From Acanthacorydalis orientalis (lineage: Eukaryota > Arthropoda > Insecta > Megaloptera > Corydalidae): a stretch of DNA of 64,000 nt. The position numbers were made by a program, and so were the translations under genes. Where the stretch lies: positions 9,746,026 to 9,810,025 of the forward strand of contig CM068321.1 of NCBI GenBank assembly GCA_034766995.1, in the 5' to 3' direction. Shown in pieces: positions 1 through 12,228 of the stretch. Position 1 is the first letter of the stretch. Every line of letters starts with the position of its first letter. The notes beneath the pieces are model-generated. The model was not told the DNA's origin, did not search any database, and saw nothing but the letters and a program-made list of their open reading frames with translations.

Positions 1-500
1 ACAATGTAACGCATTCATAAAATGTTAACGCAATGTTTACTACAATAACTCCTGTACGCGTACCGTACTCACTGTTTTATTTCTTGAATATTTTTTTCTG
101 TTCTCGAATTCACCATCGCTAATAATGCCATTTCGATCCGTCATACACAATGCACAGTAACCGATTCGATCTACAATTACACATGGCACATGTAAGTAGT
201 ATGAACAATTCACGGCCATTGCTGGAGACCGGGCGGACACATTTTATGTTTTCAATTAGATCGACATTAGTTCCTGTATTGAATTTTATGCATTCGACGT
301 TAAATACTGTGCGGCTCGTGTTTTCATCTTAATCAGCAGTAATTGGCGTGCGCCGCGTTAAAGAGCGCGCACAGTTCTCGCGCTATTAGCGTTTCGATTC
401 GATTGGGATATTAACGAGTTATGTTCAATGGATATTACATTATATGAACGGCAGTAGTAAGTGCTTTACGTTCACATCGAACCGTACGTGTTTCTCGCCG
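1..500. other. Moderately CpG-richer non-coding block
   Basis: This stretch is visibly richer in G+C and CpG than the sequence after it; around 345-400 there are several GCGC and CGCG words. The open frames in it are short and unlike any family I know. It could be the edge of a promoter or enhancer, but nothing proves it. A 17-base word (ATATTAACGAGTTATGT) near 409 recurs near 56139, inside another GC-richer area. Confidence 0.3.
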
Positions 501-1200
501 AGATTTTATTACTATCACGTTTATTTTTTTCCATAAATAATGAGATAGATAGCGAAATATGTATAAGAAAAAATATTTTGATTCGATTGAGCTCTTTCAC
601 AGAATTCAGTTGAGCTTTTATTCAACAGTAGTGTTTACAAGCAACGTACTTTTCTACGGGCATTTATAAAATTAACTGAAACTTGAAGCATTGCTAATGT
701 ACAGAATTTTTTACACATGATTTTTAACAGTACACATGCAATTCTATAATGCTTGTTTAGCATGTTTCAATGAGCTTTATAACATGCAACTAATACATAT
801 GTCTTATCATTAATCTATCATACTTAAATTATGTTTACATTAAAAGCGTTAATTATTTGTAGAAATTCTATAGCTGTATTAAAAAAAATGTTTCAATAGG
901 TGAGTCAGTAATAAACTTTTTAGAATTTACAAAAGCATAAAAAATGATAATTGAATATTTCTTGTCACTGCATGAGCCAATTTTATATTTTATTTTTATT
1001 TTCTTAGTGTATTGAACACAATTGCAATGATATTAAAAAAGTATAAATTTTTCGCATATAGCTCGATATTTAGTAAATAGAGGGAGAAATTAAGTTCGTG
1101 ATATGTTGTGGTTATCAATTGTGAGTTGGGTGCCGTTAAGTTCTTATAGACAAGTGATTTCTTTTAAGAATTATAGTAGTTTTCTTAATTAGATTTTCTT
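500..1200. other. AT-rich unassigned sequence
   Basis: Ordinary AT-rich DNA with no open frame, repeat or motif that I can support. Confidence 0.5.
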
Positions 1201-1204
1201 TGCT

Positions 1205-1800
1205 TTGACGATTTTTAAATTGGAACTGATTGAAGAAAAAAACATTAAAACTAAAGCTAAACTTCATAAGAAATTGTTTGAGCGACTGCTCGTAAACCCC
1301 CTAACAATGCATAATTAGAATTTGAAGATCACCCAGCAATTATAATTGTGTATGCCCCTATACTTAAGCAACATAAAGAAATAAAATTCCCAAATTAAAA
1401 GATCATATTCCTCACTCTGTCGACAATATTATTCAAACTATTAATAGTTTGAATAGTATTTTCAATAGAGTGGAGAATATGATCTTTTAATTTGGGAATT
1501 TTATTTTTTTATTTTGTATTTATAGTATTAATACTATAAATACACTAATAAATGGAGAAAAATAATATATTAAATAATTTGATATAACAGGTTAAGTTTG
1601 TTCTTTAGTAAATAATGTAATAGCATCACAAAAAGATTAAGGAATTCCTCAAAACCCTACTTTATTTGGACCTTTCCCAATCTGAATATACCCAAGAACT
1701 TTACGTTCTAATAATGTCAAAAATGCAACTTCAATTATAACAAAAATAATTAATAATAAACCTCTTAAATATCTTATTAAATAATCTAAAATATACAAAT
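1205..1800 (-). pseudogene. nad1: Nuclear copy of mitochondrial nad1 (N-terminal part), rearranged
   Basis: Read on the minus strand with the invertebrate mitochondrial code, 1800 down to about 1515 gives the start of NADH dehydrogenase subunit 1: [17 protein letters not shown], then GPNKVGF, FTKEQT and SNYLMYYFSP. Further down (about 1400-1260) the family block GAYTIMIAGWSS followed by GGLRAVAQTISYEV is clear. The reading frame is broken by TAA codons where Gln (after GFWGIP) and Tyr (after KEQT) are expected, and by a frame change around the inverted duplication at 1381-1504. Similarity fades below about 1260, so the lower limit is approximate. Gene order (nad1, then trnL1, then rrnL, all on one strand) is that of insect mtDNA. 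It is a non-functional nuclear mitochondrial insertion (NUMT). The lesions argue against a mitochondrial contig. Confidence 0.9.
1381..1504. repeat. Inverted duplication inside the nad1 NUMT
   Basis: Two arms of about 60 bases (1381-1441 and 1442-1504) are near-perfect reverse complements and meet with almost no spacer around TTAATAGTTTGAATAGT. The outer word ATAAAATTCCCAAATTAAAA is repeated inverted at the far end. The inner-strand copy encodes the nad1 block SFNLGILF, so mitochondrial sequence itself was duplicated head to head. A smaller palindrome follows at about 1515-1541. Confidence 0.9.
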
Positions 1801-1861
1801 ATTACTTGTATAATATACATATATGAATTCTAAATTTATGGCATTAATCTGTCAAAGTAAT
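1801..1861 (-). tRNA. trnL1: Mitochondrial trnL1 (anticodon UAG) copy inside the NUMT
   Basis: On the minus strand a 61-base segment folds as a mitochondrial leucine tRNA. The acceptor stem pairs ATTACTT with AAGTAAT perfectly. The anticodon loop is TTTAGAA with TAG in the centre and a 5-base stem containing one A-C mismatch. A short T arm (TGTA/TACA) follows. It sits exactly between nad1 and rrnL as in insect mitochondria. As part of a nuclear insertion it is not expected to be expressed. Confidence 0.85.
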
Positions 1862-2672
1862 ATTAATTTTCTTCTTATTTTTAAAAAAATATTTAAATAT
1901 TTGGTCCTTTCGTACTAAAATATTTTAAATAATAAAGGATAGAAACCAACCTGGCTCACGCTGATTTGAACTCAAATCGTGTAAAGATTTAATGGTCGAA
2001 AAGACCAAAAATTAAAACTTCTATACCTAAACTAATCTTTAATTCAACATCGAGGTCGCAAACTCTTTTATCGATTAGAACTCTCTAAAAAAATTACGCT
2101 GTTATCCCTAAGGTAACTCAATGTTTTAATCATTATTAATGGTTAAATATTCATAAATTAAGGTTTTAATTATATAAAGTTTACTGAATTTATTTATCAC
2201 CCCAATACAATAATTTATGAAATGAAAACTATAACTAAAATATTGTTAAATTATTAATTATCAAGATCTACAGGCTCTTCTCGTCCTCTATTTCAATTTA
2301 AGCTTTTTAACTTAAAAATTAAATTCTAAATATTAATTTGAGACAGTTAATGTTTCATCCAACCATTCATACGAGTCTCCAATTAAAAGACTAATGATTA
2401 TGCTACCTTTGCACAGTCAAATTACCGCGGCCCTTCAAAATTTTCAGTGGGCAGGTTAAACTTTAAATTATAATCTAAAAGACATGTTTTTGTTAAACAG
2501 GTGAACATTATTTTGCCGAATTCCTTAAATTAATTTTTATAATAAATAAATTTAAACATCATATTTATACTAATTTTATCATTATTACTAAATTTTTATA
2601 ATTAAAAATTATATTTTAATACTACAATTAAATTTTTAATAAATATTTTTTTAATTTTTATAAATTAATCTG
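1862..2672 (-). pseudogene. rrnL: Nuclear copy of mitochondrial large-subunit rRNA (16S)
   Basis: Read on the minus strand this is insect mitochondrial 16S rRNA from its 3' end (1862) towards its 5' part. Landmarks of conserved domains, as they appear on the plus strand, are: TTTCGTACTAAAATATT near 1908; the classic primer site CTGATTTGAACTCAAATCGT at about 1961-1980; GGTCGAAAAGACC near 1993; GTTATCCCTAAGGTAACTC near 2100; CTACCTTTGCACAGTCAAAT near 2403; ACCGCGGCCCTTC near 2424; and GACATGTTTTTGTTAAACAG near 2481. The 5' half of the gene is missing: the match stops near 2672, where mariner sequence begins. The copy is well conserved, so the insertion is fairly recent or slow to decay. Confidence 0.92.
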
Positions 2673-2673
2673 T

Positions 2674-3312
2674 ATGATTTTTTTAAAAAAATTGGAAAGA
2701 GCGATAGAAACATTGCAATTTTTAGAAACAGTCTTTGGAGAAAATGCTCGCAGTTGGATCGTGTGTTTGAGTAGTTCAGTCTCTTCAATAAAGGTTAAAC
2801 TTGAATCAAAAATGATGAAAAACCGAACTGAAATTCAACTTCTAAAACCGAAAAAAGGTTATTAAATAAGGCCATCATGAATGAGTATCAATTAGTTAAA
2901 TAGTATATCAACATTTTTCTCTTGAAGTTCTGAAGCGATTATGTGACTCATTCGGGAAGAAGTGGCCTGAAAGTTGGAAAAATGACAAGCACCGCCTCAT
3001 GATTTTCTTCCAATTCCAACTTTTTGGTAAAGAACAAAATTATCCTCGTTTTCGATCCACCCATATACTCATATAACTTAATTCTGTTTGACTTCTTTTT
3101 CTTTTCAAAAGTAAAGAGCTTCCTAAAAGGACGTTACTTTCAAACGATTGAGATAAAAAAAATTCGAAGGCTGATCTAAGAGTAATCTAATTTCCAGAAG
3201 TGTCTACAAGGAGTGCTTTCACAAGTGGAAAAAGCATTGGAAGCAGCGTATATCTGCTGTAGAAGACTACTTCGAAAAGAATCATTTTAATTTAGATTAC
3301 TTTATGAAGTAA
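2674..3312 (+). pseudogene. Decayed mariner transposase abutting the NUMT
   Basis: The plus strand shows pieces of a mariner-family transposase in order, in different frames. The first is an N-terminal piece (RAIETLQFLETVFGENA, about 2700-2745) like the helix-turn-helix start of the family. Next is LKRLCDSFGKKWPESWK (about 2933-2980), matching the region before the catalytic HDNAPAH motif. Then comes LKGRYFQTIE (about 3125-3155), and finally a good C-terminus, SVYKECFHKWKKHWKQRI followed by DYFE (about 3198-3280). The catalytic aspartates are not readable, and stops and frameshifts are frequent. No terminal inverted repeats were found. It begins directly where the mitochondrial sequence ends, so the NUMT breakpoint may lie in or next to the transposon. 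Confidence 0.8.
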
Positions 3313-3314
3313 AT

Positions 3315-4130
3315 TTTATACTAGTCCAGATATTTTTTCGTGAGATCTTTTTTGTTAGACACATTAAAATTCATATATGCATAAGTCAATTGCTGGATTA
3401 AAATTAATAATGATCGAATATCGGAACACCTTTAACATTTAGAAAATATTTAAGGTTTAAGAATAGCTTTTTGGTAGTCAATGACAGGTTTATAGATATC
3501 TTCAATGATATCAAAACGCGCGCCTTTTATTTTCATTTTTAATTTAACACATTGACTCCCATGACTATTAAATATAATAGCCACGTATTTTTACTCCTCA
3601 GGCTATGGCATCAAAAATGATTTCTGTTATATATATATATATATAATTTTATATTGAAAAAAATACAAATTACAAAAAACATATGTTGGCCTCTTGGTGA
3701 ATATTTGCAAAATTGGCTGGGTAGTCGTTTTGTTAAAGAAGGAAAAAGCTATAAGCTTATAAATCAAATAAATAAGAAGAATGATTATCTTAGACTTGAT
3801 AATTATTCGAATCAATATATGTATATAATATATGTAAAACGTATCCACTTGTAATAACAGACAAAGTAATAGAATTTATTTAATTACTGACACTGATGTT
3901 AAATTATTTTTATGGAATTATTGAAACTATAGCTTCTTATATGATGAGATATCTTCTTATATATAACAACAAAATTGTTCGGATTGGGTGAAAAAGAAGA
4001 ATTAAATTGGCTTCCATCAAACAGATTAAAAGAAAGTTCACCGTCACATAATAAAGTTCTAGTACTCTTGATAAATTCTCTTTCAAAATTACTTTTGAAA
4101 CGTTTCTGAATAAAAATGTTCAATATTACT
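3315..4130. other. AT-rich unassigned sequence with a short (TA)n
   Basis: Contains a (TA)n run of about 16 bases near 3630 and short, low-complexity open frames on both strands (3654-3854 plus; 3899-4123 minus). These resemble no family I recognise. I see no gene here. Confidence 0.4.
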
Positions 4131-4134
4131 GATA

Positions 4135-4500
4135 ATTTTAAATTCTTTTCTAATCATCATTACGATAATAACGCAATCATTCTCAGACCGTAGGTATAGA
4201 AAAATCTGTTTTTTTTTAAAAAAAATAATTCTTTTTAAGTATATCTGATATTTATTTCTTCTTATATCTGAGTATTTTTCGGAAGATACTTAGCTATAAG
4301 AAAAATATCTTTAGAAATGTTTGTTTGTTCTATTCTTCTACATTCTAATAGTATCTCCATCTGTATGCACATCAACAATGATTAAAACTGATCAGTAATC
4401 ATTTATAGAACATTTTAGATCAAACATTTTTTCAAAAATTGCGCAGTAAGTGAAAAATTTATTTTAAGAGTGAAATTATCCACAGTGCTACATATTTATT
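4135..4500. mobile_element. Fold-back repeat family, two-arm copy
   Basis: Member of the dispersed long-inverted-repeat family described in the findings. The left arm is eroded (TCATTCTCAGACCGTAGGTA near 4178). The right arm (about 4365-4497) has the ordered landmarks CAACAATGATTAAAACTGAT, AATCATTTATAGAACATTTT, and an end reading ATCCACAGTGCTA. No coding capacity. Confidence 0.65.
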
Positions 4501-4654
4501 GTAATAATACCATTTAGGAAAAATAATTTATATGACTAAATTTAAAAAATAGTCATGAAATTTGTGGAACAATCCATACATTGTCATTGTATATTAATAA
4601 AATGTGAATATTACATACACACTGTATTAATGTAAATAAATTAATGTATGGTTA

Positions 4655-4735
4655 TTGTATATATATATATATATATACATATATATATAATAAATACATA
4701 TATATATATATACACATATATATATATATATATAT
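4655..4735. repeat. (TA)n microsatellite with (CATA) interruptions
   Basis: Imperfect TA dinucleotide runs separated by CATA and AATAAATACA units. Confidence 0.95.
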
Positions 4736-4739
4736 CCAT

Positions 4740-6595
4740 AATAACATATGATAAAATAAAATTGAGACGAATCTGAACTGTTCTTTAAGTTAATGTGATA
4801 AATGTGTCATAAACAATATGTAGGATAAATAGGGAGAAAGTTCGTAGATCTATTCAATAAACATATCACCTGTACGAAATAAATCAAAAACGACTCAATC
4901 ATTACAAAAAACATATTCTGTAAAGCGAACTCGATACAAAATGACACATAAAACTGACAGTTCTTAAAAAATATGAAAAAAATATAAAATTAAACACTTC
5001 ACTCAACATTTATAAATACATAAACAAAATCAGTGATTAAAGAAGTATAGTATTTAATATATTCAGGCTAAAATTGAAGTGTATACTAGTATATAAATAG
5101 AAATAAAATTCAACAAAGGTTTATATAAAATATATTAATCAAAAACAATTACTTAATGGAAATAATACATATATATTAAAATAGATTGTAATAACACAAT
5201 TAATGAATCGAAAAAATTCAATTAAAAATATATACTGTATTAAAGTCTTTTGAAAAGATGAAGAAACGAAATAAATACTATTAAAATAACTCTTAAAATT
5301 CTTTCAAAATTAAATGCTTTATTGAAAAAGCATTTTTATAAGCGAATACAGACATACTATGCAAAACGAAACTTTTATTTTATTCAAACTATAATCTTTG
5401 AAATGACTTAAATAGATATTTTGATATAAATACCTACAAAGAAAACTTTTTTCCTAAGAATAGTTCTATTTTACTATTTATAGTCTTATTTTAAATTCAC
5501 ATACTTCGAAATAATCTATTTTTAAAAATAGTAGTAAATGTAGATGTTTGGCACGAGGTTTCCCCGCGTCGAGATCCTGGCAATAGTGCCAAGTTAATAG
5601 AAATACCTAAATGAGTTTGAACGTGAAAAGAATAACGTCGTAGTTTTATTTTCAGAACGTTGCTGTTTACCTGAATAAAAATATTTTCTTGACTTGTACA
5701 ATTTATTTTTCATGGTTTTATTTCGGAAAATGTTAAATGGTTGTATAAAATACTTTATAGAAAATAGAATATGTTTATTTATTTGTTTTCTACCTGAATG
5801 TAAGTCTTATTTATAAAAATATTAATTTTTCATACCAGATGCCATTGAAGATGAGATAAAATAAAAATATAAAATATATATTATTATGGAACATGAAGTA
5901 TATAATTTGAAGTTTATTATAAACTATTTTTCAGATAAATTTTTTAATTAATATAAGGCTTGTATAAAAAAAGAACATGATTTCAATAGGGGACAAAACA
6001 TTAATTTATTCTAATTTTTAATCTATTTTTAAATATTTTCACTGAAGAAATCAGGAATTTCAGCATTCAAGATATTGTAAAATACATAAAGATTACAAAG
6101 AAAATATTCAATATATTTCAGATGAGGTCAATGGAAAAACTATAGGAAATTAGTTACATAAAACCAAAAGTTAACCTGAAAAATACTATTTCAAATATTG
6201 GTTTAATCATAGAATATGTCAAGAAAAATGAAATTTCTTTTAATGAATTAATTCTCATTCAAAAAGTATCTGAAAACGCTATACTGAAAATATTAGACCA
6301 AAACGATTTTCAAAATGTGGTTCGTGGTCTCTTAAAGGTCCTCGAGACGTTTTTAGCAGGTCTACTAGATCAAAATTATTTTTTTTAATAAGACTAAGAT
6401 ATTATTTGCTTTGTCTTATAAAACTGTGCTTATTCAGACTTTGATATTTTTATATTCTTGAAAATAAACGAATTGAGAGTATCCTTTCAAGAAAAACAAA
6501 TAACAGTATTTGTTGTCAGTGATTAAATATAAAATTTCGACTGAAAATTATTCTGGAAAAAGTGCATCTAGAATAATCGTAAGCTTGATAGTTTT
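4740..6595. other. AT-rich unassigned sequence; one ATG-less open frame
   Basis: Mostly featureless. A frame without an ATG runs from about 6148 to 6388 on the plus strand (about 78 codons). It includes the hydrophilic stretch NDFQNVVRGLLKVLETFLAG, and a pyrimidine-rich tract ending in TTTCAG lies at about 6115-6121. I do not recognise the peptide, and chance is the likelier explanation. A GC-richer patch at 5550-5585 contains the short inverted words TTGGCAC and GTGCCAA. Confidence 0.35.
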
Positions 6596-6599
6596 CTAG

Positions 6600-6986
<387 letters not shown>

Positions 6987-6989
6987 CAA

Positions 6990-7395
6990 CTAATCCTTAA
7001 TGAAGACAGCGAAACATGGGCGCTTAAGACCAAAATCAGACCAATTTAGACTCCAAACAACACAGACAAGTATGGAAAGATGCATGCTAGGAATAACAAG
7101 AAGCGACAGGAAAGGAATAGAATGGATACGAAAACGACAGGAGTCACAGATATAATAAGAAGAGTAAAGAGTCTAAAATGGAAATGGATGGGGCATGTTG
7201 TAAGAAGAGAAGACCGATGGACAACATAAATTATTAACTGGGAACCAAGGAATATAGAAAGACCAAGAAAGAGACCAATGAACAAGTGGAATAAGGAAAT
7301 TAAATTTAATGGAAACCAATGAGAATGATAGGCATTCGCAGTCGTACAAAATGGAAAATCATTGAAGAGGCCTTTATTTAGTAGTGGATTGAAAG
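6990..7395 (+). pseudogene. C-terminal tail of a non-LTR retrotransposon (RTE-like)
   Basis: The plus strand, with a few frameshifts, gives the tail seen after the reverse transcriptase in RTE-type LINEs. It reads ALKTKIRPI, then ERCMLGI- and RSDRKGIEW-like words, DIIRRVKSLKWKWMGHVVRR, NWEPRNIERPRKRPM and WNKEIK. It ends near a W-IEKADD-like stop and runs straight into a (TA)n tract at 7406. A 3' end leading into a simple repeat is usual for RTE elements. The reverse transcriptase and endonuclease are absent, so this is a 5'-truncated insertion. Clade assignment is from memory of the motif pattern and is not certain. Confidence 0.75.
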
Positions 7396-7404
7396 AGGCT
7401 GATG

Positions 7405-7405
<1 letters not shown>

Positions 7406-7471
<66 letters not shown>
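7406..7471. repeat. (TA)n microsatellite at the LINE 3' end
   Basis: Pure TA run of about 66 bases that begins at the last codons of the retrotransposon tail, then CACACACATG. Confidence 0.97.
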
Positions 7472-7478
<7 letters not shown>

Positions 7479-7634
7479 TGAGTATGTATATGTGAATAAT
7501 ATGTGCGTATTTAACCCAGTAGGAACCACATTGATACTCAATAATTTAAGTTATAAAAAACATAATTACAAGATACCTCCTGCAATTTCCGCAGTTCTGA
7601 TACCATATAATATGAAAAATGTTCATATATTATT

Positions 7635-7635
<1 letters not shown>

Positions 7636-7683
<48 letters not shown>

Positions 7684-7684
7684 T

Positions 7685-7735
<51 letters not shown>
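7636..7735. repeat. (TA)n microsatellite pair
   Basis: Two long TA runs separated by AAATATATACATACA. A further TA run lies at 7793-7829. Confidence 0.97.
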
Positions 7736-7738
<3 letters not shown>

Positions 7739-7788
7739 AAAATTTATCATGGTTAGTCAAATAGAAAGATTTTTTTAATTTTTGAAAA

Positions 7789-7835
<47 letters not shown>

Positions 7836-7859
7836 AGTAAATATAATAAACAAATAAAA

Positions 7860-10850
7860 GAAGGCTCGTTAAGTAAATTTCTAATTTCATTTGACAATTT
7901 TATGACAATATTTAGTACGAAATGCATTTTAAACAAAATATTAAAATATTTTAATATTCGTAGTTGTATTAAAATAGTATATTCATAGTACAGAAATAAT
8001 AAATACAACCAAGATAGAATTCATTATATAATTTGTATTAGAAGTCCGTTATACTTGTGTCTGGCTTTAACTGTAATGTCGAATAGTCTTAGCATATAAT
8101 AAACTGGATACTTATGTAATTACTATACGTTCTACTGTACAAAACCTGTATGTCGTGAGTATTCGTTTAGTCTGTGCAAAGTGTTTAGCTAGTAATTTAT
8201 AGACATTTTATATTTGAAACGTAGTAAAAAGTAAATATATTAAAAAAATAAATATTGAATATAATAATAAAATAGTTTGCTTAATAAAAACAGTACAAGT
8301 GAGTGTATGTACTTCTAATGATACATTCTTTTGTAGACGATATGTAACAGAGATAACTTTTATAACTCTATAATAATTAGTGTGATATTAATAGTTTTAA
8401 TGACTTGTTTAGTTAAGCATGTAAACTATTGTAACTATTACAGAACTCTTACTCGTGTATTAGTGTCATTAATTAGTAATAGTTAATTAAAATTATACAG
8501 TTTCTATTTAAACATTAAAATAATAAAATGAATTAAGCCTTAACATACAGCACACTATCAGTGGAATGTGTGGTGTTTTTAAACATTACATAGTTTTTTA
8601 TATAAAACAATGTGACTTTTTTATATGCGTCATTTGTTTGGGAATAAATGTAAGTATGTTTTAATTTTATAAATTGTTGACTGTGTTCTATTACATAGAG
8701 TGATCATTGTACTTCACTCATTCTTATTTCTAAAATTATATTATTTACTAAGAAAAACATTATTTTAATTTTGAAATGAATTTAATATGGAGAGTACTGA
8801 AATTAACAAAACATATGCATTATTCAAAAAAAAGTAATATTGTCAGACAGATAGGTCATGTAACTGAGTTGCATCTGTTTGAGTTACTGAGAAAGAAGCT
8901 TTTTATTTGCTTACATCATATTGTGTTTATTATAAAGTGGAGCAGTCGCAGAAATTTATAAAATATAACTTTAATAAAAAGTTTGTACGATTCGAAGAAT
9001 TATGTTATCAACATTTCCCTGATATGACACGGAAACGAACATACATACATTATGCTGATTGTGTTTGAATGTACATAATTATGCTAGTATTTTGATATAG
9101 TGTGTGTTTGTAAATAAATTGTATTAACCTACTTTGTACAGCGACTGAAATTGACTTTGTAGTCTATTCTAAGACTATTTAATATCAATAGACTTTGAGA
9201 ATATTAGTCGTTTAATAATTATCATGAAGTGACAATAAACGATTGAGTTTTTTTTTTGTAATTATTAATTTATTATTCATTTTTATATCGCTGCATATAA
9301 TATGGAATGAATGATTAAATCCTGGTAACAATAATAAACTCAGAGTTGTTATTTGAATGTGATAGATTAGTTTCGTTGTACAGATTTATTTATTATCTTA
9401 AAAATGTTATTATCACTGTTTATCCACTTCAATAAACACATTTATTAAAACATATTCACAAGTTTTTAGTATTTTTTCCATTTACTAATTAATGATATTT
9501 GGAACATGTTGTTCTGATGTTTTTCATCTTTTTGAATCATTTAAGTTTCAGTTATTTGCTAGTTTCGAAACGTGTATCATCTTCAAGTAAATTTTTAACT
9601 ACTAAAAAATCTAGTAGTGGAGAACAGAAACTTAAGAGATCCAAAAGGAAGATTTGAAGAATGTATATACGAGAGTAGATCTAAAAACATACGATTTTAA
9701 TGTTAGGATAATTGCAAAAATATTATGACTTTGATAAAAGTTTGTAAGATTATTCTTTCTTTTATTTTTAAGCTGTACATGAATTGAAATTGATTCTTTA
9801 TACCGTTTAAGTGAAATGATGTTTAAAATTTATAATATTTTATATATTCTCTCAAAGGAAAACGTTACATTATTGAATATATTAACAGGGAAATATTTCA
9901 AAATAAATGAGAATTATTTGAAAATTTTTGTATGAATATTTCATAAGAAGTGGAACTTGTGTATAGAACTTCATTAAGATTCCCTGTACCATTTTAGAGG
10001 ATTTAATTTATAAATTTAGTGAAATTCGTTGTGTTTCATAGTTTGCAATTTTGTAGGGTGTGCAAATGTGGTAACAGAAAAAAAAGCTGATAACAAAACT
10101 ATATTTGAAGAAAATTTCTATGAAACGTGTAACTAGTTTTTTCGCTCTTTCTTTGTAATATATTTAATTCATTTTTTTTAGTATGTAAAAATGCCAATTT
10201 GTGAATCTTTGATAAATATTGTTATAGTATTGTCACGTTTGTTAAATATCGTAATTAATAATATTAATAATTTTCATTATTATAATACATATTTATACTT
10301 AATACTTATTTTTAATTACCACTTATTAGTCTGCATAGATAAATAACATTAGTGATGAATTAAATTTGTTGTTTCGTAAAGTTGATTGATTGATTGATTA
10401 TTTGGGGTCTAAGGCCGCGTTGTGTGAAGTTAAATTTAGATCATTTTTGCATTTGAATGTACATGATGATAAAGGAATAATATTAATTAATATCAAATCT
10501 CTATTTATAGCATAGACTATCAATTTTATTAAATCTTAACTATTTATAAGGTGGATATATTTGTAAATTTCAAATTTTGGAAACTCCAGTCGGATATTGT
10601 ATCTCTAGTTGATTCTTAACTCGTTTTACCTTCATTATGACCTAAAATTAACAAACTTTATTATGTAGGAATATACATAGAATTCTTCCACTAATATTTA
10701 GTTTGTCATCTATTTACTGTATGTGATATAACAATTTCGATTCTTGAGATTTAGTATAGCAGTTCTGATAAGATTTCTGACGATCGATTAAAATAGTGTT
10801 TCTCAGTATTTTTTGCACACAACGCACTTAAATCTTTTCTCGACGAAAGA
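7860..10850. other. AT-rich unassigned sequence
   Basis: The longest stretch here without a recognisable repeat. It has scattered AATAAA words and only short open frames (for example 8776-8961 plus). An untranslated region or intron is possible, but nothing supports either. A (TTGA)n run of about 18 bases lies near 10382. Confidence 0.4.
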
Positions 10851-10854
10851 TTTA

Positions 10855-11076
10855 GTTTTGGCACTGTAGTTAAATTCGATTTCATAAATGAATTTCTCAA
10901 TCATTCCACAAATGACAAAAATATTTCTGATTAAAAATATTCAATAAGTGATTATTACTTATATTTAATTGTTGTTTATGTATGTTTTGATGGCGATACT
11001 ACCATCCTCAAAGCGATAAAGTACAGAAAATTTTGTTTATTCTCTATCTTGGCATTCTGAAGATGATCCAACTCTG

Positions 11077-11137
<61 letters not shown>

Positions 11138-11138
11138 G

Positions 11139-11224
<86 letters not shown>

Positions 11225-11335
11225 ACAATTAAAACTGAGCAATAATCAGTTATTGAATATTTTTAATCAAATTTCTTCATGGTTTGTGGAGTGAGTGAAA
11301 AGTTATTTCTGAAAATTATTATTTTTTCAGTTTTT
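10855..11335. mobile_element. Fold-back repeat family, full copy split by (TA)n
   Basis: The left arm starts GCACTGTAGTTAAATTCGAT (about 10861). It runs through CATTCCACAAATGACAAAAA, AATTGTTGTTTATG and GATGGCGATACTACCATCCT to a centre near 11070. The right arm (about 11221-11310) has AATAATCAGTTATTGAAT and GGTTTGTGGAGTGAGTGAAA. The centre is replaced or expanded by about 140 bases of TA. Confidence 0.75.
11082..11221. repeat. (TA)n microsatellite inside a fold-back element
   Basis: About 140 bases of TA with a few TG interruptions, lying at the symmetry centre of the surrounding element. Confidence 0.97.
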
Positions 11336-11809
11336 TTTTTAATACATATAAAAACGGTTTCAGAATTAATTTAGTTATGCTTACTGAAAATTTCATTTAT
11401 TTTAATTTTTTGAGGTGGAAAATATATTACCCACGTCCCACGGACAGAATAAAAATTGAATTTTATTACAGAAATTATTTGTTTAATAACATTGATATCA
11501 ATCATTTTATTTTTTATATTTTTATTTGGGACTTTATCCATATTTTAGTAATATTTTGTGGACATTGGTATTATTTTACAGTGTAAATAAATAACAATCT
11601 TTGTTTTTCCATAACGTTGGTACCGTTGAAGACAATAAGAAATATTTTTTTAACAATATCGATATTTTCTACACCATGTTGTATATCATGAATAATTTCA
11701 TATTTCTCGACTAGAAAAACACTATCATTCTCGACTATATTACCATTCAAAGAAATACTTTGAATTGATTCAATTCTAAGTAACTGTAATTCATTCAAAC
11801 ATCTAATTC

Positions 11810-12010
11810 CAATACAGTTCTGACTGTAACCAAATTCAGTTTCACAAATGAATTATTTTTTCACCCTACAAACCTACTAAACATAAAAATATTCTGATCA
11901 ATGTTTACTGATTATTGATCGTTTTTCATTGTTGTTTATGCACATTTCGATAACGATGCCCAACATGGTTAGAGCACCAAAATTTGTGAAAGAAACATGT
12001 GATCAAAAAT
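11810..12010 (+). mobile_element. Fold-back repeat family, solo left arm
   Basis: Carries AAATTCAGTTTCACAAATGA, TTTTTTCACCCTACAAACC, TTACTGATTATTGATCGTTT, TTGTTGTTTATGCACATTTC and GATAACGATGCCC in consensus order. No facing right arm is seen. Confidence 0.7.
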
Positions 12011-12187
12011 TATAAAATAGTTCACATGAACTTAAGTTTAACCCGACTATAATAAAAGTCATAAAAGAGATAAACTATTTACGGTATAAATATTGGCAAC
12101 AACTTTGCTTTTACTTGTGAAGTATAAAATTCTTGGAAAGGGCCGAATTTTCTTGGTATATTTGTGGAACGTACTTGCTTTAATTAT

Positions 12188-12191
<4 letters not shown>

Positions 12192-12227
<36 letters not shown>
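12192..12227. repeat. (TA)n microsatellite
   Basis: Pure TA run of about 35 bases. Confidence 0.95.

Positions 12228-12228
<1 letters not shown>

Noticed and set aside
1205..2672. True mitochondrial DNA in the assembly
   Set aside because: Stops in nad1, an internal inverted duplication, half of rrnL missing and direct continuity with nuclear transposon sequence point to a nuclear copy.
6148..6388. ATG-less open frame of about 78 codons with an acceptor-like TTTCAG upstream
   Set aside because: Length is not exceptional, no family match was recognised, and no good donor was seen. Kept only as a note in the feature list.
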